Shown here: positions 1 through 8,333 of the stretch, in pieces
Layout of the letters: each line of letters begins with the position of its first letter
How positions within the stretch are numbered: position 1 is the first letter of the stretch
Origin: Limnobacter litoralis
Lineage (GTDB): Bacteria > Pseudomonadota > Gammaproteobacteria > Burkholderiales > Burkholderiaceae_B
Direction of reading: 5' to 3'
NCBI RefSeq assembly: GCF_030160455.1
Contig: NZ_BSOJ01000006.1
Location: 248,001 to 312,000 of the forward strand
Length of the DNA: 64,000 bases
Program-made: the position numbers and the translations under genes
The notes under the pieces: model-generated
Told to the model about the DNA's origin: nothing
What the model saw: only the letters and a program-made list of their open reading frames with translations
The model's database searches: none

Positions 1-408
1 CGCATCGAAAAGACCTTTGAGGAGACCGGCATTCGTGACGAGCTGGACGCCTACAACCCTCTGGTGCCCGATGGCAACAATTTCAAGGCCACCATGATGA
101 TTGAGTACGGCGACCCTGAAGAACGCGCACTGGCCCTGCGCAAGTTGATCGGTGTTGAGGACCGTGTGTGGGTTCGTGCAGATGGTTTTGACAAGGTGTT
201 TGCCATCGCAGACGAGGATCTGGACCGCGAAAACGCCGAAAAAACCTCGGCGGTTCATTTTTTACGCTTTGAATTGACGCCAGCCATGATTGCTGCGTTG
301 AAATCGGGCGCAGCACTGGCGGTGGGCGTTGACCACGCCAATTACCGTTTCGAGCTGCCTGAAGTGGCGCCTGAAACGCAGGCTGCGCTGGTCAAAGACC
401 TTCAATAA
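1..408 (+). CDS. DUF3501 family protein (5' end outside window)
   Basis: The reading frame is open from base 1 and ends with TAA at 406-408, so only about the last 135 residues are present. The sequence RIEKTFEETG, then DELDAYNPL, the ATMMIEYGDPEER stretch, EDRVWV and the AIADEDLDRENAEKTSAVHFLRFEL region match what I recall of the DUF3501 family. That family is uncharacterised and often sits beside a rubrerythrin or Fe-S oxidoreductase (established association; the neighbour is not visible here). It appears cytosolic, with no signal peptide or membrane segment in the visible part. The first in-frame start-like codon at 64 is internal to the conserved region and should not be taken as the start. 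Confidence 0.8.
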   Translation, partial: RIEKTFEETGIRDELDAYNPLVPDGNNFKATMMIEYGDPEERALALRKLIGVEDRVWVRADGFDKVFAIADEDLDRENAEKTSAVHFLRFELTPAMIAALKSGAALAVGVDHANYRFELPEVAPETQAALVKDLQ

Positions 409-444
409 GCGGGTTTGCACTGTTTTGGTGCGGTTCGTTTGCTG

Positions 445-1974
445 TCAGGCCACTCCGTGAAGCGATTTGCGGTATTGAATGGCGGTGGCCAAGTGCCTTC
501 GCTGAATGTCGGTGCACTCGTCCAGATCGGCAAGCGTGCGAGCCACCCTGCTGATCCGGTGCAGCGCCCTACTCGACAGATGATGCTTGTGGGCGAATTG
601 CAGCAACAATCGTTCGCCTTCCGAATCACTTCGGCAATGCTGCTGCACCTGCCCCGCGGTCAATTCGCCATTCAGGCAGCCTTGGCGGTCCAGTTGCACT
701 TTCCGAGTTTTTTCCACGCGTAGTTTCAGGCCACGCGAGCTTCCTTCGCCCTGTGGATCTGGCTTGCCCTGGATCAGCAACTCGGGGGCGATCGGGTGTA
801 CTTCCACCGAAATATCAAGCCTGTCGGCCAGCGGGCCTGACAGTTTGCCTTGATAACGTCGAATTTGTTCGGGCGTGCAGCGGCAGTTTTTTTCGGGGTG
901 CCCCAACCAGCCGCAGGGGCAGGGGTTGTGCGCACAAATCCACAGAAAACGGGAAGGAAACGTGGCCTGATGGCCCGCGCGGGACACGTTGATTCGACCC
1001 GTTTCAAGTGGCTCACGCAGCGACTCCAGGCTGCGCCGGTCGAACTCCAGAACCTCGTCGGTGAACAACACACCCTGATGCGCCAAGGTAATTTCACCCG
1101 GCATTGGTGGATTTCCACCGCCAATCAGTGCCATGAATGAGCTTCCGGCGTGCGGATTTCGAAATGGGCGGTTCAATGACAATGCATTGCCCTCCCCCTT
1201 CAGGCTGCGTATGGCGGCCACGTCGAGCGCGTCGTCGAAGGGCAATGGGGGCAATATGGTGCCCAAACGGCGTGCCAGCATGGACTTTCCGCTACCCGGG
1301 CTGCCCACCAACCTCACATGGTGTTGACCTGCAGCGGCCACCAGCAAGGCGTGCTTGGCTGCATCGTGACCCGTGACCTCCGCAAAATCCACTGGGTCAT
1401 CCACTGCTTTGGGTGATGGTGTGTGCCTTGCCGCTTCCAGGGGTTCACCGTGACCCACCAGGTGCGCCGCGGCATCAAACAGGGTGGGGGTGCCATACAT
1501 TTCGAGGTCCGGCACGCCTTGGCTGTGCGGTAGATCACAGGCGGGCAGCATGAATTTCAGGGCGGGGTGTCGCTGGCTTTCTCGCCGCGCGGCCACTGCC
1601 AGCGCAAAAGGACTGCGGGTGCCTTTCAAAGCCCCCGACAGGCTGAGTTCTCCTGCAAACAGCCAGTCATCCAAAGACGCATTTTTAAGTTGACCCGATG
1701 CGCTGGCGATGCCCAACGCGATGGCCAGGTCAAACACCGCTGTGCCTTTGGGCAAATCAGCGGGCGCCAGGTTGACTGTGATTCGCTGGCTTGGAAACTC
1801 AAAGCCTGAATTGATCAGCGCTGACCGGACACGTTCTTTGGATTCACGAATCTCGGTGTCAGCCAGGCCCACAATCGCGAACGAGGGGAGCCCGGCAGAC
1901 AGATGCACTTCAATTTGAACCGGTATCGGCTTGACCCCTTGAAAGGTCAGGCTGTGCAGTGTGGCAAGTGGCAT
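445..1974 (-). CDS. comM: YifB/ComM-type Mg-chelatase-like AAA+ ATPase
   Basis: This 509-residue protein has the full length of the YifB/ComM family. Residues 1-180 form the Lon-protease-like N-terminal domain (PSFAIVGLAD and the LAPADLPKGTAVFDLAIALG region). The AAA+ module follows, with Walker A GSPGSGKS at about 224-231 and Walker B LFTDE at 303-307. A Cys-rich stretch (CAHNPCPCGW, then NCRC) and the C-terminal Mg-chelatase domain complete it. In naturally transformable bacteria ComM is a branch-migration helicase that promotes integration of incoming DNA; that role is known for the family and inferred here. The ATG at 1974 opens the standard MxLA N-terminus. It lies upstream of ubiK-like genes in many betaproteobacteria and the two genes here run in the same direction. 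Confidence 0.93.
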   Translation of the reverse strand: MPLATLHSLTFQGVKPIPVQIEVHLSAGLPSFAIVGLADTEIRESKERVRSALINSGFEFPSQRITVNLAPADLPKGTAVFDLAIALGIASASGQLKNASLDDWLFAGELSLSGALKGTRSPFALAVAARRESQRHPALKFMLPACDLPHSQGVPDLEMYGTPTLFDAAAHLVGHGEPLEAARHTPSPKAVDDPVDFAEVTGHDAAKHALLVAAAGQHHVRLVGSPGSGKSMLARRLGTILPPLPFDDALDVAAIRSLKGEGNALSLNRPFRNPHAGSSFMALIGGGNPPMPGEITLAHQGVLFTDEVLEFDRRSLESLREPLETGRINVSRAGHQATFPSRFLWICAHNPCPCGWLGHPEKNCRCTPEQIRRYQGKLSGPLADRLDISVEVHPIAPELLIQGKPDPQGEGSSRGLKLRVEKTRKVQLDRQGCLNGELTAGQVQQHCRSDSEGERLLLQFAHKHHLSSRALHRISRVARTLADLDECTDIQRRHLATAIQYRKSLHGVA

Positions 1975-2053
1975 GATGTGTGTGGCGAAGGCAAACCCTG
2001 TTGTTTACCCCAGTGCGCCACAATCCACCAATGCCTCGCTGCATGGGGTGATG

Positions 2054-2299
2054 CTAGGTGGGGGTGCTACCTGTTTTGCCTTCCAGCTCGGCGACGCGCG
2101 CTTCCAGCGCTTTCACCCGTTCCCGAAGTCGATTGAGAATTTCTTTTTGAACCTCAAAATCGTCCAGGCTGACGAAATTCAATTCCTGAAGGGTTTGGCG
2201 CATCAATTGGGCAACCGGGTTTTCAAGATTTTCAAGGCCGCGTGCCTTGAGAAACCCGCCAACGCGTGCCTGTAGCTGATCTATGGGCGAATTGTTCAA
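2054..2299 (-). CDS. ubiK: Ubiquinone biosynthesis accessory factor UbiK (BMFP family)
   Basis: This small protein of 81 residues has the BMFP/UbiK pattern: an amphipathic N-terminal half and a C-terminal coiled coil (roughly residues 45-75, with RLRERVKALEARVAELE). In E. coli UbiK assists the late, O2-dependent steps of ubiquinone synthesis with UbiJ and binds membranes; this function is inferred by family. The start is a TTG at 2299, supported by a good AGGAGAG Shine-Dalgarno just upstream; no ATG fits. Its upstream side is shared with the NtrC site at 2326-2342, so the start region lies about 27 bases from a nitrogen-control element that probably serves the divergent porin operon. Confidence 0.88.
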   Translation of the reverse strand: MNNSPIDQLQARVGGFLKARGLENLENPVAQLMRQTLQELNFVSLDDFEVQKEILNRLRERVKALEARVAELEGKTGSTPT

Positions 2300-2310
2300 T
2301 GTCGAGCTCT

Positions 2311-2402
2311 CCTGAAATCACTTGATGCACCGCAATGGTGCAAAAACTTGGTGCGTATTCTTTAAAACCGGTAATAGAGCGGTCTATTTTGCCTGAAATC
2401 AC
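2311..2402. repeat. Spaced 11-base direct repeat in the porin-glnK promoter region
   Basis: The 11-mer CCTGAAATCAC occurs at 2311-2321 and again at 2392-2402, 81 bases apart, roughly eight helical turns. The copies flank the NtrC palindrome on one side and approach the sigma54-type promoter on the other. A second regulator binding on one DNA face is possible, but two copies alone do not prove it. Confidence 0.35.
2326..2342 (+). promoter_or_regulatory. NtrC-type enhancer site
   Basis: TGCACC, five bases, GGTGCA is a perfect inverted repeat matching the NtrC consensus TGCACC-N5-GGTGCA. It lies about 115 bp upstream of a sigma54-type promoter (2437-2452), a usual enhancer distance. It probably controls the porin-glnK-amtB operon under nitrogen limitation. 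Confidence 0.8.
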
Positions 2403-2436
2403 GTGTTTGCGCGCTTTTAAAGCAGTTCTTAATGCT

Positions 2437-2452
2437 TGGCACACTTCTCGCT
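2437..2452 (+). promoter_or_regulatory. Sigma54 (RpoN) -24/-12 promoter for porin-glnK-amtB
   Basis: TGGCAC, five bases, then TCGCT fits the sigma54 consensus TGGCAC-N5-TTGCW with one mismatch. The invariant GG (2438-2439) and GC (2450-2451) have the required 12-base register. The start codon of the porin gene lies 56 bases downstream. Together with the perfect NtrC site upstream this is good evidence for nitrogen control. Confidence 0.72.
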
Positions 2453-2507
2453 TATGCCCCTTTGCCATAAAAAATACACGGCATTCATCTAATTTTAGGA
2501 GAGTGAA

Positions 2508-3696
<1,189 letters not shown>

Positions 3697-3718
3697 CCAG
3701 AAAGATGGTGAGGAAATC

Positions 3719-5134
3719 ATGAGAAAACTTCTATCAATTTGGCTTGCAGCTGCGGCAATCGGCCTAAGCGCTGCCGCCCCCGCCGTGTTTGCTGACGACG
3801 CAGCACCGGCTGCTACAGTGGCTGCTCCTGCTGCTGCTGCGCCTGCTGCAGCCCCTGCCGCCGCGCCTGAGGCTGCAGCACCTGCAGCAACACCCAAGCA
3901 AACCGTGGACAAAGGCGACACCACCTGGATGATGGTTGCCACCATCCTGGTGATTTTGATGACCATTCCCGGTCTGGCCCTGTTCTACGGTGGTCTGGTT
4001 CGTTCCAAAAACATGTTGTCCGTGCTGATGCAGGTGTTCTCTGTGTTCTGCATGATCATCGTGCTGTGGGGCATCTACGGTTACAGTGCTGCCTTCGGCG
4101 GTGGTGACAGCCTGTTCATGGGTAACTTCAGCAAGGTGTTCATGCATGGCATTACGCCAGCATCGCTGTCTGCAACCTTCACACCTGGTGTGATGATCCC
4201 CGAATACGTGTTCGTGATCTTCCAGTCGACCTTTGCAGCGATTACCTGCGGCTTGATCGTGGGTTCATTTGCCGAGCGCGTGAAGTTCTCTGCGGTCATG
4301 CTGTTCTGTGCCCTGTGGTTCACCTTCGCCTACGTGCCTATCGCACACATGGTGTGGGACTCTGCCGGTTACATGTTCAAGCAGGGCGCGATTGACTTTG
4401 CTGGTGGTACCGTTGTTCACATCAACGCCGCTGTTGCTGGCTTGGTGGGTGCTTACATGATCGGCAAGCGTGTTGGTTTCGGCAAGGAAGCGATGCCTCC
4501 GCACAGCCTGACCCTGACCATGGTTGGCGCATCACTGTTGTGGGTGGGTTGGTTCGGTTTCAACGCCGGTTCAAACCTGGAAGCCAACGGCACAGCCGGT
4601 CTGGCCATGATCAACACACTGTACGCCACTGCAGCCGCTACGCTGTCATGGTCTATCGCTGAAGGCCTGCACAAAGGCAAAGCCTCCATGTTGGGCGCTG
4701 CTTCAGGTGCTGTGGCTGGTCTGGTTGCGATTACTCCTGCCTGCGGTACGATCGGCCCAATGGGAGCGATTGTGCTTGGTCTGATGGCTGGTGTGATCTG
4801 CCTGTGGGGTGTGAACGGCCTGAAGCGCATGCTGGGTGCTGACGACGCGCTGGACGTGTTCGGTGTACACGGTGTGGGCGGTATTTTGGGCGCGCTGATG
4901 ACTGGTGTATTGACTGCACCATCATTGGGCGGTACAGGTGCACCTGACTTTGTGATTGCACACCAATTGTTTGTGCAAGCCAAAGGCGTTCTGGTCACCC
5001 TGGTGTGGTCAGGTGTTGTGTCTGTCATCTCCTACAAGCTGGTTGATCTGGTAGTTGGTCTGCGTGTTTCTGAAGAAGAAGAGCGCGAAGGCCTGGACAT
5101 CAGCTCACACGGCGAGCAGGCTTACACCAAGTAA
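3719..5134 (+). CDS. amtB: Ammonium transporter AmtB
   Basis: The 471-residue product has a signal peptide (about residues 1-25), an Ala/Pro-rich linker of some 40 residues, and then eleven predicted membrane helices of the Amt family. Two landmark histidines of the conduction pore are visible in YVPIAHMVW and FGVHGVGG. The Ala/Pro-rich segment between the signal and the first helix is longer than in E. coli AmtB but common in betaproteobacteria. The ATG at 3719 follows a GGTGAGG Shine-Dalgarno 22 bases after glnK stops. AmtB moves ammonium into the cytoplasm and is gated by GlnK. The operon ends in a strong hairpin at 5177-5204. Confidence 0.95.
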   Translation: MRKLLSIWLAAAAIGLSAAAPAVFADDAAPAATVAAPAAAAPAAAPAAAPEAAAPAATPKQTVDKGDTTWMMVATILVILMTIPGLALFYGGLVRSKNMLSVLMQVFSVFCMIIVLWGIYGYSAAFGGGDSLFMGNFSKVFMHGITPASLSATFTPGVMIPEYVFVIFQSTFAAITCGLIVGSFAERVKFSAVMLFCALWFTFAYVPIAHMVWDSAGYMFKQGAIDFAGGTVVHINAAVAGLVGAYMIGKRVGFGKEAMPPHSLTLTMVGASLLWVGWFGFNAGSNLEANGTAGLAMINTLYATAAATLSWSIAEGLHKGKASMLGAASGAVAGLVAITPACGTIGPMGAIVLGLMAGVICLWGVNGLKRMLGADDALDVFGVHGVGGILGALMTGVLTAPSLGGTGAPDFVIAHQLFVQAKGVLVTLVWSGVVSVISYKLVDLVVGLRVSEEEEREGLDISSHGEQAYTK

Positions 5135-5176
5135 ATCCCTGCGATTTGCTGTGTAAATATTCCGGACTAACCGGAA

Positions 5177-5204
5177 GCAAAAAGCACCTTCGGGTGCTTT
5201 TTGC
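5177..5204. terminator. Rho-independent terminator after amtB
   Basis: A 12-bp stem (GCAAAAAGCACC with GGTGCTTTTTGC) closes on a TTCG tetraloop. The T-run is inside the 3' arm and the A-run in the 5' arm. Confidence 0.85.
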
Positions 5205-5276
5205 ATTGGTGACGATAGGGGTTTGTCCTTCTGGTCAAAGTTCGGCGCGTTTCCTTGCGCTGTGCTGATTTCGATT

Positions 5277-5292
5277 ACACTAGCGTTAGTGT
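5277..5292. promoter_or_regulatory. Palindrome upstream of gshA
   Basis: ACACTA, four bases, TAGTGT is a perfect 6+6 inverted repeat ending 18 bases before the gshA start. It could be a repressor operator, or a transcript hairpin near the ribosome site. No family assignment is possible from the sequence. Confidence 0.4.
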
Positions 5293-5310
5293 TTTAAATC
5301 AGGAAGTTTG

Positions 5311-6600
5311 ATGGTCCCTCATCTTGTAACCGCATTGAATGGCCCCCTGCTGGATCTTGAAAAGCGCATGCTGGACAAAACCACCGAGATTGAGCGCTGG
5401 TTTCGCCTGGCTTGGGCAGAAAGCACCCCACCGTTTTACAGTTCGGTGGATGTCAGAAATGCGGGGTTCAAGCTGGCACCTGTGGACACCAACCTGTTTC
5501 CTGGTGGCTTCAACAACCTGGCCCCCGAGATGATGCCTCTGGCCATCCAGGCGGCCATGAGCGCTGTTGAAAAAATCTGCCCTGATGCAAAAAGCATGGT
5601 GCTGATTCCAGAGCGACACACCCGCAACACGTTCTACCTGACCAACGTGGCTCGATTGGCCTCCATCCTGAAACAGACCGGGCTCAACGTCCGTTTGGGC
5701 TCTGTGTCCGATGAAATTACTGAGCCGACCCGCTTCGAATTGCCGGATGGACAATCCCTCTTGCTGGAGCCCTTGGTGCGTCGTGGCAATCGCGTGGGTG
5801 TGGAGGGCCTGGACCCTTGCGCCGTGTTGCTGAACAACGACCTGTCTGCGGGCGTGCCGCCCATTCTGCAAAATCTGGATGGGCAGGTGCTGTTACCGCC
5901 TTTGCACGCAGGCTGGGCCACTCGTCGCAAAAGCGCCCACTTTGCGGCCTACAATCGCGTGGTCGACAGTTTTGCCCAGATGCTGGAGATCGACCCTTGG
6001 TTGATCAACCCTTACTTCGCCCATCGAAATCAATTGAATTTCCATGAGCGCGTGGGTGAAGAGGATTTGGCGGCCGCCGTGGACGAGGTGTTGGGCAAAA
6101 CGCGTGAGAAATACGCGCAATATGGCATCAGCGAGCAACCTTATGTGGTGGTAAAAGCCGACGCGGGCACTTATGGCATGGGCATCATGACCGTGAAGGA
6201 CGCCTCCGAGGTGGTGGGTCTGAATCGCAAGCAGCGCAACAAGATGTCCGTTGTCAAGGAAGGATTGCAGGTGTCTGACGTCATCATTCAGGAAGGCGTG
6301 CACACCTTTGAGAGCATCGACGACGCCGTGGCCGAACCCGTGGTGTACATGATCGATCGCTATGTGGTGGGTGGCTTTTACCGGGTGCACACGGGTCGTG
6401 GGCGCGATGAAAACCTGAACGCCCCGGGCATGCACTTTGTACCGCTGGCCTTTGAGTCACCCTGCAACACCCCGGATTGCAGCGACAGGCCCGACGCCGC
6501 GGTCAACCGGTTTTATGCCTATGGCGTCATTGCACGATTGGCTGCACTGGCGGCTTCTCATGAACTGGAAACCGTGCCCAATGTGGAGCTGGCTGCATGA
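5311..6600 (+). CDS. gshA: Glutamate-cysteine ligase
   Basis: This 429-residue protein matches the proteobacterial glutamate-cysteine ligase type (TIGR02049), which is unrelated in sequence to E. coli GshA. It begins MVPHLVTALNGPLLDLEKR and holds the family stretches FYSSVDVRNAGFKLAPVDTN, FPGGFNNL, and VVKADAGTYGMGIM, an ATP-grasp-like loop. It makes gamma-glutamylcysteine, the first step of glutathione synthesis, in the cytosol. The ATG at 5311 follows AGGAAG; the TTG three bases earlier is in frame but less likely. Its last four bases overlap the gshB start (ATGA at 6597-6600), so the two enzymes are translationally coupled. Confidence 0.92.
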   Translation: MVPHLVTALNGPLLDLEKRMLDKTTEIERWFRLAWAESTPPFYSSVDVRNAGFKLAPVDTNLFPGGFNNLAPEMMPLAIQAAMSAVEKICPDAKSMVLIPERHTRNTFYLTNVARLASILKQTGLNVRLGSVSDEITEPTRFELPDGQSLLLEPLVRRGNRVGVEGLDPCAVLLNNDLSAGVPPILQNLDGQVLLPPLHAGWATRRKSAHFAAYNRVVDSFAQMLEIDPWLINPYFAHRNQLNFHERVGEEDLAAAVDEVLGKTREKYAQYGISEQPYVVVKADAGTYGMGIMTVKDASEVVGLNRKQRNKMSVVKEGLQVSDVIIQEGVHTFESIDDAVAEPVVYMIDRYVVGGFYRVHTGRGRDENLNAPGMHFVPLAFESPCNTPDCSDRPDAAVNRFYAYGVIARLAALAASHELETVPNVELAA

Positions 6601-7568
6601 GTACACAGTCGTTTGTGTGCGTCATTGACCCACTCAAAAGCCTGAACCCGAAAAAGGACTCGTCGATCGCCATGATGGAATCGGCGCAATCCCGCGCCTG
6701 GAAAGTCGGCGTCATTGAAGACGGTGGTCTCTGGTGGTCGCTTGATCAAGGCGTGTGCGCAACCGTGATCTGGATTCACGTCGATCGCAGTCAAAAGCCC
6801 TGGTACTCCGAACTGGGTCGTGAAGAAGTCAAGCTGAAAGACCTCAGTGCGATCATCATGCGCAAGGATCCACCCTTCACTGCCGAGTTTGTGGCGTCCA
6901 CCTGGTTGCTCGAGCAGGCTGAGCGCGAAGGTGCTCGCGTATTCAACAAACCCAGCGCCATTCGCGATCACAACGAAAAATTCACCATTGCGCAATTCTC
7001 CCGTTTTGTGGTGCCCACCCTGGTGTCTCGCAACCCGGGCCAGTTGCGCGAATTTGTTGAACACTACCCCGATGCAATCGTCAAGCCACTGGATGGCATG
7101 GGTGGGTCTTCCATTTTCCGCCTGAAAAAGGGCGATCAGAACATTGGCGTTATTCTTGAAACCTTGACCGATCACGGCAGTCGAACCGCCATGATCCAGC
7201 GTTACATTCCTGAAATTGTGGACGGTGACAAGCGCATTTTGCTGATCGACGGTCAACCCGTGCCTTACGCCTTGGCACGCCTTCCCAAAGAGGGCGAGCA
7301 TCGGGGTAACCTGGCCGCCGGTGGTACGGGTCGTGCCCAGCCATTGAGCCCCACTGATCTTGAAATTGCCCACGCCATTGGGCCTGTGGTTCAATCCCGA
7401 GGTTTGATGCTGGTCGGCCTGGATGTCATTGGCAACAACCTGACCGAAGTGAATGTAACCAGCCCGACCTGTTTCCGTGAAATCATGGACCAGACCGGCT
7501 TTCCGGTGGCTGACACCTTTGTCAAAGCCATTGAGAAGGCAGTCGGTCGCGTGCCCGGGGTTGTTTGA
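6597..7568 (+). CDS. gshB: Glutathione synthetase
   Basis: At 323 residues this matches GshB in length. It has the N-terminal GSH-S domain (with VIDPLKSLNPKKDSSIAMM near the start) and the ATP-grasp domain with VKPLDGMGGSSIFRL, RYIPEI, GDKRILLIDGQP and the terminal metal-binding ENVTSP-like segment (EVNVTSPTCFREI). It joins gamma-glutamylcysteine to glycine using ATP. The start overlaps the gshA stop in an ATGA tetranucleotide. The next gene, a PTS EIIA, begins one base after this stop, so glutathione and PTS genes share a transcript. Confidence 0.96.
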   Translation: MSTQSFVCVIDPLKSLNPKKDSSIAMMESAQSRAWKVGVIEDGGLWWSLDQGVCATVIWIHVDRSQKPWYSELGREEVKLKDLSAIIMRKDPPFTAEFVASTWLLEQAEREGARVFNKPSAIRDHNEKFTIAQFSRFVVPTLVSRNPGQLREFVEHYPDAIVKPLDGMGGSSIFRLKKGDQNIGVILETLTDHGSRTAMIQRYIPEIVDGDKRILLIDGQPVPYALARLPKEGEHRGNLAAGGTGRAQPLSPTDLEIAHAIGPVVQSRGLMLVGLDVIGNNLTEVNVTSPTCFREIMDQTGFPVADTFVKAIEKAVGRVPGVV

Positions 7569-7569
7569 C

Positions 7570-8034
7570 ATGTTGGGGCTGGTGCTGGTCATGCATGAAA
7601 CACTGGCCGACGCCATGCTGGATTGCATTCGACATGTCATGGGCAGCGTTCCCGAGGGTTTGGTTGCCGTCAACGTGCCTGCGGCTGAAGACGTTGAACA
7701 CACTGTGGCGCGCGTGCGTGAACAGGCGTTGAAGGTGAACTCGGGCAGTGGTGTGGTGTTTCTGACCGATCTGTTTGGGGCTACACCCTCCAATGCCGCT
7801 GTTCGCGCGGGTTCCGAGTTGACCGAAGTTTCCACTGTGCTGGTGTCCGGCGTGAATTTGCCGATGCTGGTGCGCGCGTTGGGTTTTCGCGAACTTTCCG
7901 TGTCGCAGGTGGCTGAACGCTTGGTGATGGGCGGTCGAAATGGCATAGTGAGCACTGGTGCGACGGCACCGCAACGACAAACCTTTAACCCGGCAGAAAG
8001 CGATGATTCAGCAAGAAATCAGCATCAGCAATAA
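7570..8034 (+). CDS. PTS EIIA component, mannose family
   Basis: The 154-residue protein is a lone EIIA-Man domain. His9 in LVLVMHETLA corresponds to the phosphorylated histidine near the N-terminus of ManX, and the FLTDLFGATPSNAA segment is typical. There is no EIIB, EIIC or EIID gene here, so the cluster is a regulatory PTS rather than a sugar importer; this is known for the homologous beta-proteobacterial EIIA-HPr-EI locus, where it has been linked to polyhydroxybutyrate or carbon/nitrogen control. The ATG at 7570 lies one base after gshB. The C-terminal tail of about 20 residues overlaps the ptsH start by 32 bases. Confidence 0.9.
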   Translation: MLGLVLVMHETLADAMLDCIRHVMGSVPEGLVAVNVPAAEDVEHTVARVREQALKVNSGSGVVFLTDLFGATPSNAAVRAGSELTEVSTVLVSGVNLPMLVRALGFRELSVSQVAERLVMGGRNGIVSTGATAPQRQTFNPAESDDSARNQHQQ

Positions 8035-8272
8035 ATTGGGTTTGCATGCTCGGGCTTCGGTCAAGCTGACGCAAACTGCAAGCCGCTTCCAGTCTGAAAT
8101 CTGGATTTCCAAGGCTGGCCGCAAGGTCAATGCCAAAAGCATTATGGGTGTAATGATGCTGGCCGCAGGCAAGGGCCACACCGTAACCCTTGAAGCTGAA
8201 GGTGCTGATGAGCAGGACGCAGTGGCCGCGCTGATCGAGCTGATCGAAAACAAATTCGGCGAAGGCGAATAG
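8003..8272 (+). CDS. ptsH: Phosphocarrier protein HPr
   Basis: This 89-residue protein is a standard HPr. His15 in KLGLHARAS is the residue phosphorylated by enzyme I, and Ser46 in NAKSIMGVM is the position of HPr kinase sites in other HPr proteins. The ATG at 8003 has a weak purine-rich site and lies inside the end of the EIIA gene, giving a 32-base overlap. HPr passes phosphate from EI (downstream) to EIIA (upstream). No HPr kinase gene is in the window. Confidence 0.95.
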   Translation: MIQQEISISNKLGLHARASVKLTQTASRFQSEIWISKAGRKVNAKSIMGVMMLAAGKGHTVTLEAEGADEQDAVAALIELIENKFGEGE

Positions 8273-8333
8273 GCCCTCGCCCCAAAAAGACAAGAAGGCC
8301 TGAAAAGGCCCCTCAGACAAGGAGCATTCAAGA

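Noticed and set aside
6558-7955. 465-residue frame on the minus strand
   Set aside because: It lies exactly antisense to gshB and the EIIA gene, both of which have clear family motifs. It is a codon-usage shadow in GC-rich DNA with no ribosome site or motif.
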